Source: Prosthecomicrobium pneumaticum (GTDB lineage: Bacteria; Pseudomonadota; Alphaproteobacteria; Rhizobiales; Kaistiaceae). From it: a stretch of 64,000 bases of DNA. The stretch covers positions 62,001 through 126,000 of the forward strand of contig NZ_JACHOO010000010.1 of assembly GCF_014199915.1 (NCBI RefSeq), read 5' to 3'. Positions 26,843 through 35,511 of this stretch are shown in pieces (the stretch's first letter is position 1; every line of letters starts with the position of its first letter). Below the pieces are notes generated by a model. The model worked only from the letters and a program-made list of their open reading frames with translations, was not told where the DNA came from and did no database searches. The translations under genes and the position numbers were made by a program.

Positions 26843-27321
26843 ACGAGACGGTGCGCTTCACCCTCAACGGCGCGGATGCCGTCTTCGACGGGCCGGCCGG
26901 GACGACGCTCCTCGATCTTCTGCGCGAGGAGCACGGCCTGATGGCGGCGAAACCCGGCTGCGGCATCGGCCGCTGCGGCGCCTGCCTGGTGCTCGTCGAC
27001 GGCGCGCCGGCGAATGCCTGCCTCGTCATGGCCTTCCAGCTCGACGGCGCGGCGGTGGTCTCGGCGGAAGGGCTCGACCGGCTGCCGGTCGCCGCCGCGA
27101 TCCGCGCGGCGCTCGTGGACGAGAACGCCTTCCAGTGCGGCTATTGCGCACCCGGCTTCACGGTCGCCCTCGCCGCGCTCTTCACCGCCGACCGCGACGC
27201 GGACGAGGCGGCGATCCGCGCGGCGCTCGAGGGCAATCTCTGCCGCTGCACGGGCTATCATTCGATCCTTCGCGGCGCGCTCGCCGCCGCGGCGAGACTG
27301 CGCGAGGCTCCTTCGCCATGA
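26839..27321 (+). CDS. 2Fe-2S subunit of the xanthine-dehydrogenase-family enzyme
   Basis: 160-aa small subunit carrying two 2Fe-2S clusters and passing electrons from the Mo centre to FAD. The N-terminal plant-ferredoxin-like domain has C41, C46, C49 and C61 (PGCGIGRCGACLVLVDG, NACLV). The helical domain has QCGYCAPG and LCRCTGYHSI. It overlaps the fusion gene upstream and the aldehyde dehydrogenase gene downstream by 4 bp each. The CAPG in place of the common CTPG is a small deviation. The length is typical for the three-subunit CoxS/XdhC class. Confidence 0.95.
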   Translation: MNETVRFTLNGADAVFDGPAGTTLLDLLREEHGLMAAKPGCGIGRCGACLVLVDGAPANACLVMAFQLDGAAVVSAEGLDRLPVAAAIRAALVDENAFQCGYCAPGFTVALAALFTADRDADEAAIRAALEGNLCRCTGYHSILRGALAAAARLREAPSP

Positions 27322-28826
27322 CGCTCCATCTCCGTCCGACCGCGCCGAAGACGGAGGGCGCGCGCGCCTTCCTCGCGGCGCCCGACAAGCGGCTGCTGAT
27401 CGATGGCGCCTGGGTCGAGGGCTCGGGCGATCGCTTCGAGAGCCACGATCCGGCGAGCGGGGCGCTGCTCGCGACGCTCGCCGAGGCCGGCGCCGCCGAG
27501 GTCGATGCGGCCGTCGACGCAGCGCGGCGCGCCTTCGAGGGCGATCTCTGGCGCGGCATGACGCCCTCGGCGCGCGGCCGGCTGCTGTGGCGGATCGCCG
27601 AGACGATCGAGGCGCATGCCGACGAACTCGCGGAGATCGAGACGCTCGATCAGGGCAAGTCGTTCCGCACCGCCCGGTTCGGCGAGATCCCCGCCGCCGC
27701 CGAGCAGTTCCGCTATTACGCCGGCTTCGCCACCAAGCTCCTCGGCACCACCATCCCGACCTCGATCGGTTATCAGCCGCCCGGCAAGAAGGTCTTCGCC
27801 TATACGAGCCGCGAGCCGGTCGGCGTGGTCGCCGCGATCGTGCCGTGGAACTCGCCCATGCTGATGGCGGCGATGAAGCTCGCCCCGGCGCTCTGCGCCG
27901 GCTGCACGGTCGTCCTGAAGCCGGCCGAGGACACTTCGCTCACCGCGCTGCGGCTCGGCGAACTGATGATCGAGGCCGGGCTGCCGGCGGGCGTCGTCAA
28001 CATCCTGACGGGTCACGGCGCGGTCGGCGCGGCGCTCGCCGCACATGGGGGCGTCGACAAGGTGACCTTCACCGGCTCGACCGCGACCGGCCGGCGGATC
28101 GTCGTTGCCGCGGCCGGCAATCTGAAGAAGCTGACGCTCGAACTCGGCGGAAAGTCGCCGGTGATCGTGCGGGCGGACGCCGATCTCTCGCTCGCCTTGC
28201 CGGGTGTGGCGCGCGGCATCTTCCACAATGCCGGCCAGGTCTGCGTCGCCGGCTCGCGCGTCTATGCGGCGCGGCCGATCTATGAGGCGCTCGTCGACGG
28301 GCTGGCGCGGGAGGCGGCGAGGCTGCGGCTCGGCCATGGCCTCGATCCGGAGGTCGATCTCGGTCCGCTCGTCAGCGCGCGGCAGGCCGAGCGGGTCGAT
28401 GCCTATGTCGCGGAAGGGGCTGGCGCGGGCGTCGAGATCGTCGCCGGCGGCAAGCGGGCGGGGGACGCGGCGACCTTCTACGAGCCGACGGTGCTGACCG
28501 GCGCGCGACCCGACATGCGGCTGATGCGGGAGGAGATCTTCGGCCCCGTCGTCGCTGTGACGCCGTTCGAGGAGGACGAGGCGGCGATCGCCGCCGCCAA
28601 CGACACCCGCTACGGGCTCGCCGCGAGTGTCTGGACCCGGGACCTCTCCGCCGCGCACCGCATGGCGGGCTCGATCCGCGCCGGCACGGTGTGGATCAAC
28701 GGCCATTCCTATTTCTCGCCGGAGCTGCCGAAGGGCGGGTGGAAGGAGAGCGGCTGGGGCATCGAGAACGGAGCGAACGGCCTCGACAACTATCTCGAGT
28801 CGAAGACCGTCTGCGCGATCCTCTGA
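27318..28826 (+). CDS. NAD(P)-dependent aldehyde dehydrogenase
   Basis: 502-aa ALDH-superfamily enzyme oxidising an aldehyde to an acid. It has the NAD-binding stretch PWNSPMLMAAMKLAPALCAG, FTGSTATGR, the general-base Glu in LELGGKSP and the nucleophilic Cys in NAGQVCVAGSR. EIFGPVVAVTPF is the usual late motif. It ends the long operon that begins at 18480, so the aldehyde may come from the TPP decarboxylase or the GMC oxidoreductase encoded upstream. The N-terminus (first 25 residues) is longer than usual and proline-rich but aligned starts are not available nearby. Confidence 0.94.
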   Translation: MTLHLRPTAPKTEGARAFLAAPDKRLLIDGAWVEGSGDRFESHDPASGALLATLAEAGAAEVDAAVDAARRAFEGDLWRGMTPSARGRLLWRIAETIEAHADELAEIETLDQGKSFRTARFGEIPAAAEQFRYYAGFATKLLGTTIPTSIGYQPPGKKVFAYTSREPVGVVAAIVPWNSPMLMAAMKLAPALCAGCTVVLKPAEDTSLTALRLGELMIEAGLPAGVVNILTGHGAVGAALAAHGGVDKVTFTGSTATGRRIVVAAAGNLKKLTLELGGKSPVIVRADADLSLALPGVARGIFHNAGQVCVAGSRVYAARPIYEALVDGLAREAARLRLGHGLDPEVDLGPLVSARQAERVDAYVAEGAGAGVEIVAGGKRAGDAATFYEPTVLTGARPDMRLMREEIFGPVVAVTPFEEDEAAIAAANDTRYGLAASVWTRDLSAAHRMAGSIRAGTVWINGHSYFSPELPKGGWKESGWGIENGANGLDNYLESKTVCAIL

Positions 28827-28896
28827 CCTGCGGCCGCCGACCCTCTTGACCGGAGCGGCAATCCGGCCCCCGTTGGGGCGTCGTTCCGGAGGGAGC

Positions 28897-29211
28897 ATGC
28901 GCCGGCTGGCCTATTGGATCTACTGTGCGGTCGCCGCCTTCGCGCTGGTGCTCGTCCCGCTCGGCCTGCTCGGGCTCGCCGAGACCAATGCTGCGGCCGG
29001 CGTGCTCTTGCTGTTTCTCGGCTTCCCCTGGAGCTTCATTCTCACCAACTGGATCGACAGCGGCGTCTTCCTCGTCAATTTCGCGCTGCTCGCCGTCGCG
29101 CTCGGCATCAACGGGCTGATCCTCCGCCTCCTGCAGCGCCGCCGCCGGCCACGTCCGACCGACGACGAGACGGAGGCAGAAGAAGAAGAGGACGCGGCGG
29201 AGGCGGGCTGA
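28897..29211 (+). CDS. Small two-helix membrane protein of unknown function
   Basis: 104 aa, with hydrophobic segments at about 5-30 and 33-50 and a third at about 57-77. A basic stretch (LQRRRRPRP) follows, then a strongly acidic tail with runs of Glu. GGAGGGAG lies just before ATG 28897, a strong ribosome-binding site. I do not recognise a family. The charged tail after the last helix suggests a cytoplasmic face. No operon partner is evident: 70 bp separates it from the ALDH gene, and the next gene is convergent. Confidence 0.7.
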   Translation: MRRLAYWIYCAVAAFALVLVPLGLLGLAETNAAAGVLLLFLGFPWSFILTNWIDSGVFLVNFALLAVALGINGLILRLLQRRRRPRPTDDETEAEEEEDAAEAG

Positions 29212-29236
29212 CCGCGGCGGCGCGGATCGCCGGGCG

Positions 29237-30253
29237 CTATGCCGCGCCGGCCGATGCTGCGGCAGGTCCCGATGCCGGCTCCGCTCCGCCGAAGAGCGGC
29301 GTCTCCATCACCCGCTCGATGAAGCGGGCGACCCGGACCCGCAGCGCGGCGCGTGAGACCGGGCCCGGCCGATCCCGGTTCACCCGGACGAGCGTCTGCG
29401 CGCACCGCTCGTAGCGGTCGGCCCGCTCGTCGTCCGGCATCGCGGCGAGTGCCGCGGCGACCTGTTCCGGCGTTTGTCCCGCCACCTCGAAGAAGCTGTC
29501 GCGCGGGAATACTTCGTAGATGTGGTTGTCGGCGCCGTGATAGACGGGCAGACAGCCGGCCTGCGTCGCATCCCAGAGCTTCTCGCTGACATAGAAGGGA
29601 TAGCGCGTGTTCTCGAGGCAGACATTGATCTGATAGTTCGCGAGCAGATCCAGTTTCACTGCGTGCCAGGGGCCGGCGCGGTGTTCGCCCGAGGCGAGCC
29701 CGTCCGGCCATTTCCGCCCGAAGATATCGATGCCCGCGCCCGCCTTCATCGCCCGGGCGATGTCCTGGCGGAGGGCGCAGAGGTCGATGTCGACCGGTCC
29801 CTTGGTGCGCGGCAGCCCGGCAATGAGGATCTCGGTGGCGGCGCGATAGCCGGCGAGCATGGCCGCCGTGTTCTTCGGCTTCGCCGAGAACCGGGCCATC
29901 AGGGTGTCGAGCGCGATCTCCGGCTCTGCCGCGCCCGTTCCCATATAGAGGAACTGGTCGATGAAGACGTCCCGCGTGTAGACGTCCATGACGTGGATCG
30001 GTGAGGAGAAGCCCTCCCGCCAGACGATCGGGCGGTGTTCGGTGCAGAAGCGCGGCTCGTAGGTATAGACCGCGAAGCGGCGCGGCAGCGTCTTGTACCG
30101 GTCGAGCCATTTCGGATTGTCCGAAAGGACGATGTCGGCGTCTTCGACATCCGGCACGACCGTTATGCCGGCCTCCGTCAATTCCCGATGGACCTTGCCC
30201 TCGCCGAACACACCATGCGCGATCGGATTGGCACGGAAGACGCGGATGGGCAT
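29237..30253 (-). CDS. GT10-family glycosyltransferase (fucosyltransferase-like)
   Basis: 338-aa protein with the signature block of glycosyltransferase family 10, which transfers fucose from GDP-fucose in known members. NYQINVCLENTRYPFYVSEK, then LWDATQAGCLPVYHGADN, corresponds to the conserved ExxxxxxYxTEK...GxVPVYxG region. DADIVLSDNPKW and FAVYTYEPRFC are also typical upstream features. ATG 30253 begins directly with the first beta strand (MPIRVFRANPIAHG). No GDP-fucose synthesis genes are present, but a GDP-heptose module lies at 38-42 kb, so the donor could be another GDP-sugar. Confidence 0.82.
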   Translation of the reverse strand: MPIRVFRANPIAHGVFGEGKVHRELTEAGITVVPDVEDADIVLSDNPKWLDRYKTLPRRFAVYTYEPRFCTEHRPIVWREGFSSPIHVMDVYTRDVFIDQFLYMGTGAAEPEIALDTLMARFSAKPKNTAAMLAGYRAATEILIAGLPRTKGPVDIDLCALRQDIARAMKAGAGIDIFGRKWPDGLASGEHRAGPWHAVKLDLLANYQINVCLENTRYPFYVSEKLWDATQAGCLPVYHGADNHIYEVFPRDSFFEVAGQTPEQVAAALAAMPDDERADRYERCAQTLVRVNRDRPGPVSRAALRVRVARFIERVMETPLFGGAEPASGPAAASAGAA

Positions 30254-30714
30254 CAGAAAGTCCGTTTCATCGATCGCGGCACGATCGGGGGAGCCGGGAA
30301 CCCGGTTGCAACGCTGCACAGACTCTAGCGCATCGAGACGCTGCCGGCACGCGTCCCAATGCCCTTCGTAACTCCGGCCGCCTGCCGTGCACGCCGCTCA
30401 GAGCATCCAGAGGCCGGTCGGCCGGAAGGGCAGGGGGTCGGGCCCCTGTGCGAGATGGTGCAGGCCCGCTCCGCAGGCCGGCACCAGTTCCCCGGCGCGC
30501 CGCGAGATCGGCGACACGCTCCCCAGTCGATCGCCCGCCGCTCGAGACGAACCGCGAGATCCATCGCCCGTCGCCACTGTCGCTGGTCGCGGAATGCGCG
30601 CGGAGGAGAAGGGCGGCATGGGTGGGGCCGGGCACCAGAACCGGCCGCAGCGCGAGCCGCCCGTGCCGTCGGCTCGGGCCAACGCGCCGCCTTGAGCAGC
30701 AGGTCGACGGGGCT
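30254..30714. other. 461-bp non-coding gap with no supported gene
   Basis: Between the GT10-like and GT2-like genes. The short frames here are rich in Arg, Pro and Ala and change strand and phase without domain similarity. A minus-strand frame ending near 30400 (ending FRPTGLWML) could be a remnant of a lost gene, but I cannot identify it. Confidence 0.4.
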
Positions 30715-31944
30715 TCAGGCCGGCCCGCGGTGCATCCACGCCCTCAATCTCGCCGACCATCGCCGCGCGGCGCGATGGCGCATCTGCTCCAGCTCGGCGG
30801 ACAGGGCGGCGCATCGGGCGGCGAGCGCATCACGGTCCCGGGCCGTGTCGCTCAATGCGTCGGTCAGCCCGCGCCGTTCCTCCGCGAGGACATCCCGCTC
30901 GCTCGTCGCCTGCTGCCTTTCGACGCTCATCCGGGCCGCGCTCTGCCGTTCGGCCGAGAGCTCCTCGATCAGGTCCATGACGACGCGATCGGCGGTTGCG
31001 ACCAGCCGGTCGAGTTCCTCGTCGAGGGTTCCGGGACCGTCGGCGAGATCGCGGGCCATCCGGGTATCGCGGACCAGCACGCCGTCGTCGAGCAGACGGC
31101 GCAGCTCCGCCTCGTCCGGAAAGCAGGCGAGGAACGAGCGTTCCAATGCGTCCGGTCCCCCGAGTTCCCAGAGGTAGCGTGTCTGCCAGGACAGTCCGCG
31201 ATGGAGTTCGGGATGGCTCTCGAAGAGGGCACCGAAGGCGGCGACCTTCCTTGCAAACTGCTCGAAGCTGCGCAGCGGGTAGTGGAAAATCGTCGCCGAT
31301 CCATCGGGCTTCGGCTGCAGCATCTGCCCGGAATGCGAAATGATCCCGTGCCCGGCAGTCATGATCTCGCCCATGTCCCTGAGGCGGAACGCGACCTTGG
31401 GTTCGAGGCGGACCATATGAACCGGATAGTCGAGCGCGATCTCGCGATCGCCCCGGACGACCCGGCTGCGGTAGTCGTCGGGAGGAAAGGGCCGGCGGGC
31501 GCGATAGACATGGGTCCGCGCTGCGCTTTCCGGCGACCCGACCGCCGCGCGGGGGGCGAACATGTTGAAGCGCGGCGCTGTGATGACCGGCACGCTCCAG
31601 TCGAGCGTGGCGAAGCTGCCGGTCGCCAGATGCCAGAACTCGTCACCGTCGATCTGCAGGACGATATCGGCTTGCCGCGCGCGCACCTCGGCGAACAGGG
31701 CGGCATACCACTGCGCCAGCTCGATCTCCGCGTCACGGGCATAGGCAAGGACCGTGAGCGGCAACCCCTCATCGGTCAGGGCGCGCAGGATATCGGCGGT
31801 CGCGTCGTCCGAACCGTGGTCCAGAACGACGAAATGATCGACCCCCAGGCGGGCGTGATGCCGGATGTTCGCCTCGATGATATCGCCTTCGTCGCGGATC
31901 ATCATGATGGCGGCGACGCGCAGTCGCTCGGGTCCCGCGCTCAC
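30715..31944 (-). CDS. GT2-like glycosyltransferase with C-terminal coiled coil
   Basis: 409-aa protein. The N-terminus shows a GT-A fold: VAAIMMIRDEGDIIEANIRHH, DHFVVLDHGSDDATADIL and VLQIDGDEFW, where DGDEFW is the DxD-type metal site of the Glyco_tranf_2_4/GT92-like group. From about residue 310 to 395 it becomes a charged heptad-rich coiled coil (EELSAERQ...SERDVLAEERRGL), perhaps for oligomerisation. The start is GTG 31944, overlapping the upstream gene stop by 3 bp. It belongs to a minus-strand glycan cluster with the next two genes. Confidence 0.83.
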   Translation of the reverse strand: MSAGPERLRVAAIMMIRDEGDIIEANIRHHARLGVDHFVVLDHGSDDATADILRALTDEGLPLTVLAYARDAEIELAQWYAALFAEVRARQADIVLQIDGDEFWHLATGSFATLDWSVPVITAPRFNMFAPRAAVGSPESAARTHVYRARRPFPPDDYRSRVVRGDREIALDYPVHMVRLEPKVAFRLRDMGEIMTAGHGIISHSGQMLQPKPDGSATIFHYPLRSFEQFARKVAAFGALFESHPELHRGLSWQTRYLWELGGPDALERSFLACFPDEAELRRLLDDGVLVRDTRMARDLADGPGTLDEELDRLVATADRVVMDLIEELSAERQSAARMSVERQQATSERDVLAEERRGLTDALSDTARDRDALAARCAALSAELEQMRHRAARRWSARLRAWMHRGPA

Positions 31945-32828
31945 CGTGCCGCCTCCAAGGCCTCGGCCAGCGGCGTCAGGGGATCGAAGGCCTTGACCCG
32001 TTCGAAGGCCGCCTCGGCCCGTGCACGGCGGCGCTCGGGGGCCATGAGCCAGGCCCGGACCACTTCGCCCGGGTCCTCATCGGCCGTCCACCAGGCGCAG
32101 AGCCCGTCGAGCTCCGGTTGCGGCCGCGCGGGCATCTCGGACAGCACGAAGGTGCGCAGATGCGCCATCTCCACCAGCCTCATCGGGCCGATATGCGTGA
32201 AGGGCGCTGCCCGCCCCAGGCTGAGGACGATCTTCGCCCGCGCGGCACGCGCATTGCGCAGAAACAGCGGCGTGACCTGGGACGGGGTCTGTGTCAGCAC
32301 CGGAACCGCGCGCTCGACCCGCCGCAGCAGGCCGGCGCGATGCGCATCGACATTGCCGAAGAAATAGACATCGATCGTCTTGTCGCTCTCGCCGATCGTC
32401 GCGCCCGGTTCGAAGAACTTCACATAACCGGGCATGATCCGCCGGGACAAAATGCCCAGATCCGCCATGAGGCGCGCGCTTTCCTCGAAATACGACAAGA
32501 AAAAGCGGCAGCGACTGAGAAATGGCCGCGCCCGATCGGCAAAAAGCCAGGACGTCTCCGGCTTGAAATTCACCATGCCCGCGGCGATGTATTCGACATC
32601 GAAAACGCCGTACTCGTAGGTCGAATTCGCGATGTCATCGAGCTCCTGGGGGGTCAGATACTGCAGGCCGACGATGATATTGATGGCATTGCGCTCGAGG
32701 GATCGAAGTTCGATCGTCGCGACATGGCCGATCTCGGACAGCCAATGAAGGAGGCTGGTATAGATGTCCTCCTTCATGATGGTCCATTGAGGCGTGCGGT
32801 CGAACACCGCGATATGAACGCGCGACAT
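31941..32828 (-). CDS. Glycan-associated protein, glycosyltransferase-like
   Basis: 295-aa protein starting MSRVHIAVFDRTPQW. The middle has NIIVGLQYLTPQELDDI and IIVG-type strands, and the second half has DVYFFGNVDAHRAGLLRRV followed by AKIVLSLGRAAPFTHIGPMRLVEMAHL. This is the layout of a GT-B-like transferase's sugar-nucleotide half, with R-lined loop and late helix. The N-terminal domain is short. No definite family or donor can be named. It is 14 bp downstream of the methyltransferase gene and overlaps the coiled-coil glycosyltransferase gene. Confidence 0.65.
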   Translation of the reverse strand: MSRVHIAVFDRTPQWTIMKEDIYTSLLHWLSEIGHVATIELRSLERNAINIIVGLQYLTPQELDDIANSTYEYGVFDVEYIAAGMVNFKPETSWLFADRARPFLSRCRFFLSYFEESARLMADLGILSRRIMPGYVKFFEPGATIGESDKTIDVYFFGNVDAHRAGLLRRVERAVPVLTQTPSQVTPLFLRNARAARAKIVLSLGRAAPFTHIGPMRLVEMAHLRTFVLSEMPARPQPELDGLCAWWTADEDPGEVVRAWLMAPERRRARAEAAFERVKAFDPLTPLAEALEAAR

Positions 32829-32842
32829 TCGTCTGCTCGTTC

Positions 32843-33610
32843 CTATTCGACTACGAAATAGCCGGGGCCGTTCAGGAAGGGAACGCGGCGCAGAGCCAGC
32901 CCGTTCAGCCCGAACACCTCGCGCAAGGCCGTGGTCTCCCCGGGGAAGCCGGCGTCGTTGATCTCGTCGAGGACGACGACGCTGCCGCGGGCGAGTCGAG
33001 GCCGGAGCGCCACCAAGGCATCGCGCGTCGGGCTGAACAGATCCATGTCGAAATAGGCGAGGGCGACGATCGTTTCCGGGTGAGCGGTCAGATATCGCGG
33101 CAGGGTCTCCCGAACGTCGCCGGTGACGATCTCGAATTTGCGCTTGTGCGACAGCGGCGCCATGGCTTCGCGCGCGGCGAGCACGCGTTCGAGATAGGCG
33201 TCGTAGCCGCGCGTCGTCCGCACATTGCCCGGGCGGGCATAGACGCTGTCGCCATCCTCGGCCGCCACATCGACGAAGCCGGTGAAGGTATCGAAGCCGA
33301 TAATCTTGCGGGAATAATGTGTCGGTTCGTAAAGAGTACGCAGGTTGAGAAAAAAGGAAAGGTTCTGGCCCCAGCGACAACCGAGTTCCATGACGACGCC
33401 CGGCATGCCGAGGATCAACCGGTAGAGATGATCCATGAACAGCGCGCGCCCCAGCGCCAGGTGGTCCATATGGAGGCCGAGATTGTCCAGGCGCTCATTC
33501 GCGGGTATCGGCGAGCCATCGAAAAGGCTGGTCAATTCGGACCGTGCAGCCCGCTCGCTGTCGCTCAAGGCGCGGGTGAAGCCGAGCAGGTTGTCCTCGT
33601 CACGGTCCAT
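32843..33610 (-). CDS. TylF/macrocin O-methyltransferase-type enzyme
   Basis: 255-aa SAM-dependent methyltransferase. GVVMELGCRWGQNLSFFLNL is the SAM motif I region, RKIIGFDTFTGFVDV the post-I acidic stretch, and ALAYFDMDLFSPTRDAL a later motif with metal-site Asp residues. VVLDEINDAGFPGE supplies the remaining acidic ligands. TylF relatives methylate sugar hydroxyls, which fits a glycan cluster. ATG 33610 is used; an earlier frame is arginine-rich and unlikely. A second member of the family is at 42195. Confidence 0.85.
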   Translation of the reverse strand: MDRDEDNLLGFTRALSDSERAARSELTSLFDGSPIPANERLDNLGLHMDHLALGRALFMDHLYRLILGMPGVVMELGCRWGQNLSFFLNLRTLYEPTHYSRKIIGFDTFTGFVDVAAEDGDSVYARPGNVRTTRGYDAYLERVLAAREAMAPLSHKRKFEIVTGDVRETLPRYLTAHPETIVALAYFDMDLFSPTRDALVALRPRLARGSVVVLDEINDAGFPGETTALREVFGLNGLALRRVPFLNGPGYFVVE

Positions 33611-33888
33611 CCGTGTCCGTCTCCCGTCGGGCAGACCATCCCACGCCGAACGAGGCTGCCATAGACAATTGCGCCGGCAGCGACAAGCGACGGAGAGAAA
33701 TGCAGAGCCCGGCGTGGTCCGTTGCCCGCCGAACTTGCCCGGTCTCGCCCTCGTTCGTAACCGGCGACGGCGCCGGAGGTGGTCCTTCCCGGACCGGCGT
33801 GCGGCCGTCGTCGTGGCGAGGGTGCCCAAGGTGGTGTGCGGGCGGTCGTGACGGCCGTCGAAACAGCGGGCCTGCGGGCCTCCGGACG

Positions 33889-34812
33889 TCACTCCGGATC
33901 CGGAGACGGCACGAAATCGAGCACATGGCAGGCCCACCAGCGCTGCGGCGTCTGCGCGATCAGACCGCTGATCATGCGCAGATCGGGGGGGCTGCCGTCT
34001 TCCCGTTCGCTCGACCGCTCATGGAAGATGTGAAAGCGTCCGGCCCGATATTCACAGGCGGTCACGGTCCAGCCGGAGCGCGTCGCGCGCAGCGCCGCCC
34101 AGGCCCCCCGCGCCAGAGGCGCCCGGCATGATCCGGGGAGGTCGATCATGATCGCCGGTCCGCTGGCCACCGTACGGTCGACAACAATCACAACGTCCTC
34201 ACCGTCTTTCAACTTCTTGTAGAATTTTCTGACGCTCTCCCTGTTGAATATCACTTCGCCGCCGTTCGTGACGAGGTGGAGATTCCGATTGATTTCGGCA
34301 TGCATTTTACCGATCCATGGCGATAGTCCCGGTATTCTATTGTATAAGTCCGACGTTATCCAATTTGTCTTTCTTCCACTTTTTGATAGCCACGCCACCG
34401 CGGGATAGAGTGACCCGTAGTGAAACATGAAATGGATGGTGCCGCGCCCGCTCGCGGCGAGCCGGTCCGCCGCCTCGTCCGCGCTCGGATATGGCGGCAG
34501 GCCGTCCACCAGGCGAGGCAGCGCCAGCCCTTCCCACTCCGCGCGCGAGAGGTGGACATAACGCGCCACGAGCCGGATCAGGCGACGCCAAGACGGCTGC
34601 TCCGGCGCCAGACGGCGCAGGGATCGCCACGTCATCGGGCGAACCACATAGCGGCCCGATCCGACCGACAGCCAATCATAGCCCAGGGCGGCGTGAACGA
34701 CGCCACGAAGGGTCGCCCAGCCGCGCCCGAGGGGGAGGGGAAGGTGGTGCGCGACCAGCATCAGCGTCGCGGTATCGATCGCGATCAGTCTTCTCTGAAT
34801 CCCACCACGCAT
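33889..34812 (-). CDS. LpxL/HtrB-like acyltransferase
   Basis: About 307-aa member of the lysophospholipid acyltransferase superfamily nearest to lipid A late acyltransferases. Seen are HFMFHYGSLYPAVAWL, the position of the HX4(D/E) catalytic motif, NGGEVIFNRESVRKF, and VVIVVDRTVASGPAIMIDLPG, the substrate-pocket segment. The acidic residue of HX4(D/E) is not in its usual place. ATG 34812 has AGGGA 10 bp upstream; ATG 34821 and GTG 34842 are alternatives. DNA at 34200-34400 is visibly AT-richer than the surroundings, hinting at import or relaxed codon use. It likely modifies a surface lipid or glycan. Confidence 0.75.
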   Translation of the reverse strand: MRGGIQRRLIAIDTATLMLVAHHLPLPLGRGWATLRGVVHAALGYDWLSVGSGRYVVRPMTWRSLRRLAPEQPSWRRLIRLVARYVHLSRAEWEGLALPRLVDGLPPYPSADEAADRLAASGRGTIHFMFHYGSLYPAVAWLSKSGRKTNWITSDLYNRIPGLSPWIGKMHAEINRNLHLVTNGGEVIFNRESVRKFYKKLKDGEDVVIVVDRTVASGPAIMIDLPGSCRAPLARGAWAALRATRSGWTVTACEYRAGRFHIFHERSSEREDGSPPDLRMISGLIAQTPQRWWACHVLDFVPSPDPE

Positions 34813-35249
34813 CCAGACCATTTCCCTGCAGATTCCCTGCACCAGAACCGTACGAGCGCCGCGCGCCCGCGGCCGATGTCCGCGATCGCGACATTCGGCG
34901 CGCGAGGCGTGCAGAGGCGAGGAGATCGAGACGTATCAGGGGCTGTTGTCTAGCGGGAGAGTTCGCGGTGAAGCAAGCGGTACACCGTCTCTCCGTCGGC
35001 CGGCAACGTCTCTCCGTCCTCTCGGCCGCGGTCTTCTGGCCGCGCTGTCGGCCTGCGTGTCGCGTACGGCATCGCCGACGAAATCCGTCTCGGTCACCCG
35101 GCGCGGCGGTGTTGCCTGTGATGTCGCGGCATCGCGAAGGTTGCCGGACCGGAAAAGTCACTCCGCCGTCCGACGACTGGGATCGTCCGCCCGCGGCGCG
35201 AGCGCCGACGCGCACCCAAGGCCTCGATGAAGGCGTGGTCTGGGGAAGA
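34813..35249. other. 437-bp gap with no supported gene
   Basis: Between the acyltransferase and tRNA-Glu genes. All frames are Arg/Ser/Pro-rich on both strands and lack a ribosome-binding site with a plausible product. A promoter for the minus-strand acyltransferase gene presumably lies at its left end; none is clear. Confidence 0.4.
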
Positions 35250-35324
35250 TGGCGCGCCCTAGGGGAATCGAACCCCTCTCTCCACCGTGAAAGGGTGGCG
35301 TCCTGACCGATAGACGAAGGGCGC
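35250..35324 (-). tRNA. tRNA-Glu: tRNA-Glu (TTC)
   Basis: Read on the minus strand it begins GCGCCCTTCGTCTATCGGTC and ends with encoded CCA at 35250-35252. The acceptor stem GCGCCCT pairs with AGGGCGC. The anticodon loop CTTTCAC in a CCACC/GGTGG stem gives anticodon TTC. The T arm is GAGGGGTTCGATTCCCCT. All four arms fold, 75 nt. Confidence 0.97.
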
Positions 35325-35511
35325 AGGCGGGGGTGCTTATAGCGACGGTCCGGCGACCGGACAAGCCGGAAAGGAGGAGGGGGCCGAACTCGTCCACAGC
35401 GGGCGGACCGGCGCCCCATGTCTCGCCCCGGCACGAACGCGCTCCGCCGCTCGGGCGCCGCGAAGCGGCCGGCGCTCGGCGCCGGCCTGCCGTGTCAGCC
35501 GAAGCGGTCGC

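Noticed and set aside
30254-30714. Minus-strand frame in this gap as a real gene
   Set aside because: The plausible pieces lie in different frames and no domain or start site could be supported.
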